64,000 nt of DNA. Source: Ochotona curzoniae. Lineage: Eukaryota > Chordata > Mammalia > Lagomorpha > Ochotonidae. A program made the translations under genes and the position numbers. Shown here piece after piece: positions 19,516 to 28,735 of the stretch. Every line of letters starts with the position of its first letter. The first letter of the stretch is position 1. The DNA lies in NCBI RefSeq assembly GCF_017591425.1, contig NW_024466307.1, positions 3,098,001-3,162,000 on the forward strand, read 5' to 3'. The notes below the pieces were generated by a model. That model was not told the origin of the DNA. It saw nothing but the letters and a program-made list of their open reading frames with translations, and did no database searches.

Positions 19516-22233
19516 CTCTTTCAGATTATTTCCCCAAAGGCTAGCTATTTTTTACTCTCAGAGGCCTTGACAAACTACAGTGAAGTTTCTCATTAGTTTT
19601 GTTCTTCTAAGAAGGGACGATGTCAGGGTGACCTTCTGTTTGTCTCTCTCAAGAGCCCTCGCAGGGGAAGGTTTTTATTGTCTGTCTGTATTTAGTGTTC
19701 GGCATTATTGATGCCAGCCTGTGAGCCTGTGCCCTCAGGTGTTAGTTGAACATTTAATTCCAAGATTGTCTCCTATTCGTCCCCAAACAGATCCATCAAG
19801 TCTTTTATTTTAGTGTGGGTATAAATGAAGAGGTGACATGTGGTGCTGAGTGGGATAAGGTGGTGGATATTTTGAGCTGGAAAGATGTTGAGGACATGAA
19901 AGGTGGGAAAGTTTGGACTGTCAGTTGGTGTGTTGCTCTAATTGACTGAATGTCAGAATTGCTTAAGAGAATAAACTTGGTTAAGTAGACATAACCTATT
20001 ACATAGTCAAATTGCTTGTTTTTACAGTTGATATGAAAATCAATGAACAGAGGGAGGTGCAGCATAAACAATGTAGATGTGTTCAGTTTTCTCCCTGGTC
20101 CTGTGGCTCCATTGTGAATCTATTCAGGGACAGTTTGGCCTGAAGCCCATTCTTCTGGAAGGACAAGGTGAGCCAACAGTTTAGGAGGCAATGAGCTATC
20201 CTTTGGGAAGGACACACAGCACTGAATATTCTGGTGCCACATGAGTCTTGGACATCAGAAACACGCGGCTGGTGACTTTCTGAACGTGTCCATAGGGCAG
20301 GAAGTCGGCCACCTCCCCACCCTGTCCTCACACCCGGCCACATGCTGTGCTCCTATGCAACTATAGCCTAAGAAAGCTCCTCCACCCCAAAGGGCATTCG
20401 TGACATTTCACTGGGGCACGTCAGCCAGTCCTGAAGTCACAAGCTGGAAAGCTCTCAGAAGGGTCACAGTGGTCCTGGAGCCTCAGCGGGAGGCGCAGTG
20501 GCTGCATGGCCAGCAGAAGGGGTGTGCCCTGGCGGGACTGCACGGGCTCCTGGTGTTTGTACAAGGGGAGGAAGCTGTAGGGATATGAATTTCTTTTAAT
20601 TGGGGCATCTGCTCTCTTCCAGATATTTCTGGAAGAGCCAAGTGCCTGTCACCATGGCAAGAACCACAATCTGAGACACCCTGTTTTGGCTTGGGGTGAT
20701 TGGACCAAGCAGACATGTCCCCATCAGGGCTGAGGTGCTAGGGCAGCAGGGGAGCTGGGAGTTGTTTCTGTCCATGGGTGTGGTTGGGGGAGCAGGGGGA
20801 GGGGGCAGGGCGACTTGTCTCGGCTGTGTGTCTCCGTTGATGTTGTATCTGGTTGGTCCAGGAGGCATCAGCTATGTCTCTCATTCTGGGTGTAGAGGAA
20901 GGGAACTTTTCCTTCTTTCCTTTCAGTAGCAAATTTAAGACAACATGAAGTTAAATGAGGTTCTATTTTTAAATGGGGTCACTGATAAGGGGGCACTAAA
21001 AAGTTTCCCTCTGCCTCCGCTCCTCTCCACCTTTGCTTTCCCACCCCATGTACTGATAGAGAAGGTTCTGGAACCATGGAGTTTTTCAGTTGGTGACCTG
21101 TTAGAAAGGATGGGCAAACCCAGCATTTGGGTTGTACCACTTGGGTGTGTAACAGGCAAAGAAATTAGCTTCCTAATGAGAAAAAGTTTTGAGGTGCAAG
21201 TCCAAGATTGGTCCCTTGATTGGGCTTCTGAAGAGAGTCTCATATGGCATTGGCACAGCACATCAGGACAAGTCCAGCCAGCCAGCTGGGAAGCAGAGAG
21301 AGGCTGGTCTTAATGACTCTCTTGGGACCTTGCACCTCTGAAGTTGCAGCCCCAGCGATCCAGGTTCCCTCCCAGACCCAAGTCCTAAACACTGTAATTG
21401 GATCACGTTTCTGCCTTCATGATCCCTTCTGCTTACGACTTGGGGTTTAAGGTCCTCTGTGTGTTTGGGGCCCAGTCTTTTTCACATGGCAGCATCCATG
21501 TTTATGCATGTATGTGAGTGACTGAGGAAGGGAAAGGCACACATGTAACTATGGAGTGTGTGCTGGGAAGTGGGTGACTTCTGACAAGTTTGAAATTTGG
21601 AGCAGAGGTCAAGGCTAGAGATGGTATTTCCTCAGCCAGGACAAGTAGGCTGCCGGCCCAGCCTTGTACTCTCATGGCCCTGGACCTTGGAGTCACTTTC
21701 TCCATATTTTCACAGTGTCCCTCTGGTGCTGGTACAGCAAGGACTTGCAGTGGATCCATGGATGGAACCTTCTCAAGCAAGTCCCTTGGTTGCCCAGCAG
21801 GATCTTTCTTGATTAGAATTGTGTGAAATTGAGCCACTGGAATGGTGCTGACAGGCTGATCTTGGGTGACTCATATTGTTTATTCAGACAGAGATTGGCA
21901 AAAACCATGTCTCTAATACCCTAGGGATGGCCCTGGCTGGAGACATCAGTTTGGAAATAGTTCATAAGAATCATAGAAGTAGATGATATCATCTAGGATT
22001 GAGTGTGAACTCACGCCAGAAGTCCTTGGGGCTTGTGGAGCTAGCCTGTCTCCTGTAGGTCTTCCTCTGCTGTGTGTTGCCAACCGACACCCACTGCTGT
22101 AGCAGTGGAGGTTCCAATGGGTCTAGCAAGGGTTGTCTCACGCAGAAGGGCTGCCGAGCAAATGCAGGGGCTTCATCAAATGCACAGGCAGGCACAGAAG
22201 GCCTTCCTCACAGGATTGTCTGGCTAGATGACT
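19516..22233. other. Unique non-coding sequence
   Basis: No gene or named repeat other than the G-quadruplex motif at 20786-20810. Several open frames of 60-120 codons overlap on both strands (for example 20945-21313 + and 20935-21261 -). They mirror each other and lack recognisable domains. Confidence 0.5.
20786..20810 (+). other. Potential G-quadruplex motif
   Basis: Four G-runs with short loops: GGGGG, then AGCA, GGGGG, A, GGGGG, CA, GGG. This fits the standard four-tract rule with loops of 7 bases or fewer. No gene context gives it a role. Confidence 0.6.
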
Positions 22234-22517
22234 GGAGATTTGTTTATTATTTGAAAAATGTGACAGAGTGCAAGAGAGAACAAATGAGAGAAGAAATCTA
22301 GCTGTTGGCTCACTCCCCACATGGGTGGGGCAAGCCCACAGCCTGGGGCTCCTTCTGGTCTCACATGTGGTGTCAGGGGCTCAGGCACTAGGACCATCTT
22401 CCATTGCTTTCCCAGGCACCTTAGCAGGGAGCTGGAATTGGAACCAGTGCTCAATTATGGAATGCTCATGTTGGCAGGTGTCAAGTTGACCTGTCTTAAC
22501 TATAATGCTGACCCCCC
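22234..22517 (-). mobile_element. Lagomorph C-SINE, old copy
   Basis: Reversed tail 'gatttgtttattatttgaaaaatg', degraded GA block, 'ttggctcactccccacatggg', 'ccattgctttcccaggcacct' and 'agcagggagctggaattggaacc'. The reversed head ends near 'ataatgctgacc'. The B-box is degraded. Confidence 0.8.
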
Positions 22518-24040
22518 AGATGGCTTTAAAGTTTAGTTATTCTCCCCTCTTATTGGGAGCAGACAAAGCAAATATTATTATCGGTGTAATTATTTAGATA
22601 AATGTAACGCCGAAGTATTACTATTACAAGGGTAAGAGTAGAACATTGTGTTTGTGGGGGAGATGTGTCATGGGTAAAATTGAGGGGGTTGATATATTTA
22701 GTTTTCCATTGAAATCAACTTTATTTGTATGATTTCTTGGAACCTGGACCCTTTATCTGCTGTTCCTCCACCCACCAAGCAATTGAATAACATTTTACTT
22801 TTGGCATTATAGATAAAGAATTGGCATTTTTATCAGATTTTTTAAAACATTCACCAACTTCCCATTCTTCCTTCAATTGTTTTGGAAGTTTTAGTTTGGA
22901 ACAGAATTATCACCACTTGCCTGGATTCTTTCCTTAACTGCCTACTGCAGGACCTCATCACATCTTCCTGGTCCCTGGCAGAGGAACGTACACTGGGTCC
23001 TGTTCCAGTCAGGCTCTGCTCACGTCTGTCGGAGCCACTGTGGTGCAGACTGAACACAGAGCAGGAAGTGGAGAATGACAGTTTCTTGAATTTGCCTCTA
23101 CCAAAGCTCAAAGCATTGTAACAATCACCCTGCTCTGTGAAGACAGAGCTACTTGAGTTTAAGGTATTTTTAAGGTCAAAAATACCTTCTCTGTAGCAAG
23201 TGGCTTTGTGCTGATCAGAGCAGCTCTGGCTTGGGATTCCTCGACCCTGCTGCTCTGCAGTAATGCTCGGGGAGTTTCCAGGTCAGAGACAGTATTTGCT
23301 TTTGATGAATGCATCCTTGGCTCCCTGGGCCTGCTGCTGTTGAAGCTTTCCAAGATGACATCTTAGCATTAGCAAGAGAGGGAGGTTGACTGTGTGAATG
23401 ACTCGATCTAGAGCTGTCTGGGACACGTCCAGCGTCCAGGACTTCCCTCTCTGTCCACTGCCTAGGTCACACAGAGCAGATCTCAGGGGTTACTCTGAGT
23501 GGAAAGACAGGCAGCAGCAGCAGAGGATAATGCCAAGCTGGCTCTTTCCCGAGAGAGGAGGGAAGGGTTTGCAGCTGCGTGTTCTGGGATGATTGCAAGC
23601 CACGGTGAGAGGCTGTGTCTGTTCACCTGGACAGTCCGAAGGATCATGTCTTCGGACAAGCCTCAATGCAGGCAAGAGGGTGAGGAGGGAGTGAGACGCC
23701 AGGGAGAACGGGCGAGGGGTAGATTGTGACTTAGTTAAGAGAGTGAGTGGACAGAGAAGACAAGACATTTGGGAGAAAGAAAGAGAGGGTGGCTGCTATT
23801 CAGCCAGTCACAGCTCAATTCTACATACATTTAGCCTGTAGATCTGTTGCTTCACCCAATCGCCAATTGAACCCAACACTGTAGCTGGCTAGCACTGGCC
23901 TTCTGTGAGTCCTGGGCCCTGCTGGACTGGTCTTGATGTAAGTGGGCAGCAAGGCAACCAGGTGTTCTATATCTAAATCGTGAGCCACGAGAGCTCACAT
24001 AATTAGAAGGGTACTCCCCAGTCATCAACGTTGGTGTTTT
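22518..24040. other. Unique non-coding sequence
   Basis: No gene or named repeat. Frames at 22851-23111 (-) and 22882-23121 (+) mirror each other and have no recognisable domain. Confidence 0.5.
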
Positions 24041-24144
24041 GAGTGAGTGTGTGTGTATGAGAGAGAGGGGTAGAGCAGAAGAGGAAGGGAGGGAAGGAGG
24101 GAAGGAGGGAAAGGGGGAGAGGGAGGGAGAGAGGGAGAGAGAAA
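24041..24144. repeat. GT then GA/GGGA-rich simple repeat
   Basis: A short (GT)n run passes into a tract of GAGA, GGGA and GGAA units about 90 bases long, a polypurine:polypyrimidine mirror-like tract. It may be the expanded GA block of a lost SINE, but no SINE body is recognised beside it. Confidence 0.85.
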
Positions 24145-24947
24145 TCAGAAGCTCCAAGCAGCTGGAAATCCCGTGATCACTGAGGGAGGCAGCTGTGTGT
24201 GCATGGAGGGGTCAGGGATGGGGGTTGGGGTACTCTTCATTTACGGTTTTGTCCAAGCTAATCTTGACTGTTGGGGTCAGTGTTTCTGCAATGAGGAAGT
24301 AAAATCCCCAGGCAAATAAACTTGTCCCTGCTTCAAGATCCTTTTCCCCAAGAGAACTTTTACTCACTTTTGAGTTTTCCTGTTGTAATTCTCCAGCTGA
24401 ATTCTTCTGATCTGAGATATGAAGGAAAGATGAGGTAGGCAGTGCCTCAGGAGGAGCTCAGGGAGCGTTAGTTTTGCAACTTGATGAGCAGGGGACAGAA
24501 TGCTGGCTTTTTTTTTAAATAGGAAACAGGGTTGTCTTGGATGCTACCACCCCCAACTGCAGCCTCTCGACTCCCCCTCTTTGAAGCTGGGGAAGGTGCG
24601 ACCTTGTTTTTGATTCCTGATTATCCTGGGCATTCTGATGGGCATCCCATGTGGAAAAATCTTGTGGGAGGGAGGACTTGGGACCATGAGACACCTTTGC
24701 CAGCCAGAAACAGTCCCATGAGACCAGTGCTGAAGCCAGTTTTATGACTTTTCCTTGCTTTGTGTATGTCCTTACTGGGTGCCACAGTGCTTTCTGGAGA
24801 CAGGTGATGCAGTGGGCATGAGATGGCCTGGTCTGAATCCTTCTCCATCACCCACATCTCCCAGGGAGCAAACTCCGCACCTTCTCAGCTTGTTTGATCT
24901 GTCAACTAGGGAGCAGGACAGGAGGATTGACGAGGGAGAGAGACAGG
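24145..24947. other. Unique non-coding sequence
   Basis: Nothing recognised beyond short open frames on both strands. Confidence 0.5.
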
Positions 24948-25145
24948 ATGGTGAGCTCTGGAGTCAGCATGCCCACTGGCCAGTCCAGGCTCTGCCACTT
25001 GCATGTGGCAGGCTCATCTCAGCTGGATTGGCGACCCTCCATTGCCCCTTTCACACCTGTGTGATAGTGGTGTACAGTGTGCACCCCATTGTGTGTTGTA
25101 AGGAGCAGTGGGGGGTGCAGGGTGCCGAGAAGGCCAGAGCACTGT
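24948..25145 (+). mobile_element. MIR SINE
   Basis: The start is recognisable as the MIR tRNA-related region: 'tggtgagctctggagtcagca', then 'ccaggctctgccacttgcatg', corresponding to the B-box and 'ctctgccacttactagctgtg' part. The 3' half is strongly diverged, so the end is approximate. Confidence 0.6.
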
Positions 25146-25975
25146 AAAGGTTTGTTAAGCAGTTCCTGCACAGGAGGTTTTCTGCACAGGATGGCTAGTA
25201 GAACCTCATGAAATGTGGGGGTTGGCTTTTCTCTTGCTCATTTGGGGTAACCAGAGTCATTTCCCAGAAGCCTCCTTGTTCTCAGTATCTCCCTTACCCC
25301 ACCAAACCATCACGCTCAGCCATAGATATTCCTCGCCCCAGCTTCCATCAGTGTGTCTGAAGCCCATCACCACCCCCGTACAGGAAGCCCAGCTCCAGCT
25401 TTGCGGAAGCTTACTTCCTCCCTGTCTGCCCTGTCCTCCTCCCCTTCGCTTTCAGGATGTTCCTGTCTCATGCATAGGCTGGGAAGGCAGCTGCCAGCTG
25501 GTTTGCAGAGCTGTATTTTGCATGTCAAAGACAAAGATTACTCCCTGTAGCACAGTTAGAACTGGCAAAAAGGACCTTCCATTCATTGCCCGTGACCTGT
25601 GGCCCATCCATCCCAGCCATTGATCTCAGTACTCTAAAGTGCCCCTTCCTCAAACACCTCACTACCCTGGTCGCCCAGGATTTACAGAGTCACGTGTGAG
25701 GGACTCTGGGGCCTTTCTTCCCAGGCAGGCAGCACGTTGCCTGTCAAGGTGCAGGGCTCACACCTTCTTCATGCCCAGATACCCTGACACACCTGTCTTT
25801 CACGCAGGAGAGATCACGGGGCAGACAGCTCCAGGGAGAAAAGGCCCTTGAAGCAGCTGGGAGTTTCCTAAGTTTGCTGGCGGGAGGAGTCAAGAAAGCA
25901 AGTGCTCATATTGAGAAAATGGAAACACCTATCATTTGTGGAGACTACAAGGTTATTCAGTCAGAGCTTACATAC
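25146..25975. other. Unique non-coding sequence with one long chance frame
   Basis: The frame 25213-25623 (+, 136 codons) has a hydrophobic start and many Pro, Ser and Leu residues, but no recognisable domain and no promoter context. I treat it as non-coding. No named repeat. Confidence 0.5.
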
Positions 25976-26067
25976 TTTTTTAAAAATGTATTTGAAACAC
26001 ATACTAGAAGAGGGCGAGAGAGGGCAAGGGAGGGCGAAGGAGGGCGAAGGAGGGCGAGAGAGGGCAA

Positions 26068-26110
<43 letters not shown>

Positions 26111-26335
26111 AGAGAGAGGGAGAGAGAGGGAGGGAGAGATTCCATCCATTGGTTTACTTCCCAGGTGATTGCAGCAGTCTGAATTGGGCCAGGCAGAACT
26201 GAGGAGCCAGAATCTCCCGCTGTATCTACCGCATGGGCGCTAGGAGCCCACTTCCTGGAGCCGCCTCCTGCCGCCTTCCAAGCGTGTGTGTTAACAGACA
26301 GCTGGAACCAGAATATCCTGGGCAGGTGATGAGAC
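25976..26335 (-). mobile_element. C-SINE with expanded GA tract
   Basis: Reversed tail 'tttttaaaaatgtatttgaaa', then an expanded purine tract (26011-26138), 'tccatccattggtttacttcccagg' and a degraded body and head running to about 26335. The reverse open frame of 211 codons (25957-26592) runs straight through this repeat and is an artefact of the GA tract. Confidence 0.7.
26011..26138. repeat. 10-bp AGGGCRARRG array followed by (GA)n
   Basis: Six consecutive 10-base units start at 26011: agggcgagag, agggcaaggg, agggcgaagg twice, agggcgagag, agggcaaggg. A (GA)n run to about 26104 and GGGA-rich units follow. Units 1-2 recur as 5-6, which suggests a higher-order duplication. It sits in the GA block of the C-SINE. 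Confidence 0.9.
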
Positions 26336-27035
26336 TCATGCAAACTGCTTGCTCTCATTTGTGGCTTGAAGGCAGCAGGAATTAGCAACACATGCCGACA
26401 ACACAAAGCACCTGGTGATCTCCCAGCCTTCTGGAATAGCAGCCTGCTCCTCTGCTCCTCCCAAGCAGAATTGTAATCACTTGAGTGGGCCAAAATAGCA
26501 GGGGGGTCAGAGTCTCGTGCTTCAGGTCTGCTCGGGGACCCGGGACGTTGGCAGTCAAGAGTGATCTTGACCTGCAGGTTTGCAAGGGACATTTGCCAAC
26601 AGCAAAATGGGAGGGGACTTTTGTATCAGTGCTCCCACCGGTGCTTCTAAGGATGATGGCTGAGCTCACATGGGCGCCATCTTAGCCTCACCTGAGTCTG
26701 AGACAGCACACTCTGCCCTTTGAAAAGGGGCTGGAGAGGATTCTGGTGAGCGGCGTTAGCCTGGGAAGGAGGCAGCAGTGGTCTGAGCTTAGAACCAGTG
26801 CCGCTAATTTTTGCTGATGTTTGATGCAATTTCTCCATCGTCAAGGGCTTGAAGCCTGTGCTCTGTACTTCTTCAGACCCCTGCGCCCGTCAGCTTTCCC
26901 TTTGGAGTCGTCATGGTGAGAAATAAGGTAGGAAGGAGGGCAGAGCTGTGTTCCTGCCCCCTGCATTGTGTCCGGCATGGCTGTAGTGGGAGCGGGGGAG
27001 CCTGCTCAGGCAGGGTGCGTGCCTGCGGCAGCGGT
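26336..27035. other. Unique sequence upstream of the minisatellite
   Basis: No gene or named repeat. Immediately before the array the sequence is GC-richer than the surroundings, with a few GGC/GCG triplets (27010-27035). Confidence 0.5.
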
Positions 27036-27140
27036 GGCGGCTCTGCCTGTGGCGGCTCTGCCTGTGGCGGCTCTGCCTGTGGCGGCTCTGCCTGTGGCGG
27101 CTCTGCCTGTGGCGGCTCTGCCTGTGGCGGCTCTGCCTGT
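27036..27140. repeat. Perfect 15-bp minisatellite, 7 copies
   Basis: Unit ggcggctctgcctgt repeated exactly seven times with no mismatch (7 x 15 = 105 bases). It is flanked by GC-rich triplet sequence: gcggcagcggt before, ggcagcagtagcagcagcag after. Because 15 is divisible by 3, every frame stays open. The plus strand can read Ala-Leu-Pro-Val-Ala or Gly-Gly-Ser-Ala-Cys repeats, and the minus strand Pro-Gln-Ala-Glu-Pro repeats within a 170-codon frame (26873-27385). No evidence shows that any frame is translated. Perfect identity indicates recent expansion. Confidence 0.95.
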
Positions 27141-27570
27141 GGCAGCAGTAGCAGCAGCAGTGGGTAGTCTTGGGCTTCGAGGGCTTTGGGTTGCTGGCTC
27201 AGTGGCTTCCTGAGAATTGGGCAGGTAGCAGCTCCAGCTTTTGTTCTATTCTGGCACTCACAGGGGCACAACAATGGCGGGCTCAGGGCGCTTTTCTCCT
27301 TGGCTTTCCTGAGCCTTTGGGTTATGAAGGCTTTTTTCTTTTTTCTTTGCAGTTGCCAATTTCCAGATAATGTTATCTCGCTCACATTCCCAACAGCACC
27401 TTGGTAATCAATGCCTGAATGATATTCCCTTGGCTTGAAACCTAGAGGGCTTCTCGAGTTCTTAATTGGACACTGAGTAGTTCCAGATCCTTGAGCTGCA
27501 GTAACTGGATTTTTTGGGCCCCGTCACCAGGTGTTTGCTTGTGTGGGATTTCCAGTCAAGGTTTTTCTAT
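27141..27570. other. Unique sequence
   Basis: Nothing recognised. Short open frames here are extensions of the minisatellite frames. Confidence 0.5.
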
Positions 27571-27819
27571 TTTTTTTTTTTTTTAAAGGGTGAGGGCTCA
27601 TTCTCATTCTCCGAATAGCTAAGACTGGACTAAGCTGAAGCCAGGAGCATGAAACCTGTAACTGTATCCAGGTCTTTGAGGTGGGTGCAGGGCCCAGCAC
27701 TCCAGCACTTCGGCCTTCCCAGGTGCGTTCACAGGGAGCTGGATTGGAAGCATAGCAGCCAGGACTCACCTGATGCCCATATGTAATTCCACTGCTGCAG
27801 GTGGCAATGCCAGCCACTG
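27571..27819 (-). mobile_element. C-SINE, old copy
   Basis: Reversed tail 'tttttttttttttttaaag', degraded middle ('aagctgaagccaggagcatga'), 'ggaagcatagcagccaggac' and 'ctgatgcccatatgtaattcc'. The head ends near 'ggcaatgccagccac'. Heavily diverged. Confidence 0.75.
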
Positions 27820-28202
27820 CTTACTATTTTTAGGAGCATTCATTTCTTGTGGAATACTTACTTCTTCAGTGACACTTATCATTACTGTCAATGTTGTTCA
27901 GCATCTTTGACAGCCGTGATTCTTCCAGACTTTGGATTGTGAATGTGACTTCCTGGAAGTGAATTCCTGGCTATAGCACACAGCTCTGTGATCCCCAGAC
28001 AGCTCCGGGATAATAGAATGTTCCTCTTTCCTTTCAGCTTCTGCAAAGGAGGCTCTGGCGGAAATGAACGGATCTGAAGGCAGGCGTGAGCACTTGCCGG
28101 CACCTCCCTTCCTTTGAGGCCTGAGTAAGTCACTCACCCCCCTTCTGTGAAGTTGCTGTTGGGTCCAGATGAATTGATTTGCAAACACTATGTCACTGTA
28201 AA
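27820..28202. other. Unique sequence between two SINEs
   Basis: No gene or named repeat recognised. Confidence 0.5.
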
Positions 28203-28462
28203 TTTTTTTGAACAAAGATTTTCTTTGAGTTTCAGAGAGAGAATTTTCCATCTAATGGTTCACTCCCCAGATGGCTGCAAAGACTAGGTCTGAGCCAGGT
28301 CAAAGCCAGAAGTGCCTTCCAGGTCTTGCATGTGGCTAAGCATTTGGGCCATCTTCTGTTGCTTTTTCCAAGCCACTAGCAGGGAGCTGGATCAGAAGCG
28401 GAGCAGCAGGGACATGGACTGGCACCCTCCTGGGATGCAGGCGTTTCATGCAACAGCCTGGA
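28203..28462 (-). mobile_element. C-SINE, old copy, minus strand
   Basis: Reversed tail and GA block 'aacaaagattttctttgagt', then 'ttttccatctaatggttcactcccca', 'aagcatttgggccatcttctg', 'agcagggagctggatcagaagcgg' and 'catggactggcaccctcctggga'. It meets a plus-strand SINE at about 28470, head to head. Confidence 0.8.
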
Positions 28463-28469
28463 CTGCTTT

Positions 28470-28676
28470 GGAGACGGGCTCTACTCTCCATCCCAGCTTT
28501 TAGCAGGTGGTGGCTCAAGTGCATGAGTCACCCACGTGAGAGACCTGGCTTAGTTCCCAGCTCCCACCTTCAGCCTGCTCCAGCCTCGGTGACTGGCATT
28601 TAGGGGAGTGAATTCACAGGTGGAAGAAATCTCCTTTGTATCTCTTTCAAAAAAAATATTTTAAAATAATTTACAG
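28470..28676 (+). mobile_element. C-SINE, plus strand, partial head
   Basis: Contains 'ccacgtgagagacctggctta', 'cccagctcccaccttcagcctg', 'ggggagtgaattcacaggtgg' and a tail 'caaaaaaaatattttaaaat'. The 5' head is mostly replaced by the junction with the minus-strand SINE. The pair forms an inverted arrangement. Confidence 0.7.
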
Positions 28677-28677
28677 T

Positions 28678-28735
28678 GGGGCTGGTATTGTGATACAAGG
28701 GCGGAGCTCCTACAGCCCTAGCAGAGCCAGGGACA
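28678..28735 (+). mobile_element. C-SINE 5' head only
   Basis: 'ggggctggtattgtgatacaag' matches the start of the old C-SINE (tRNA-like head) but similarity ends after about 55 bases. It lies directly behind the tail of the previous SINE, so either that SINE inserted into it or it arrived there and was truncated. Confidence 0.5.

Noticed and set aside
25957..26592. Longest open frame, 211 codons on the minus strand
   Set aside because: It runs through the GA tract of a C-SINE, whose reverse complement yields Ser/Leu/Pro repeats. It is an artefact of the simple repeat.
26873..27385. 170-codon minus-strand frame with Pro-Gln-Ala-Glu repeats as a protein gene
   Set aside because: The frame is held open by a 15-bp minisatellite, a multiple of three, so all frames are open there. 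No start context, splice signal or domain supports translation.
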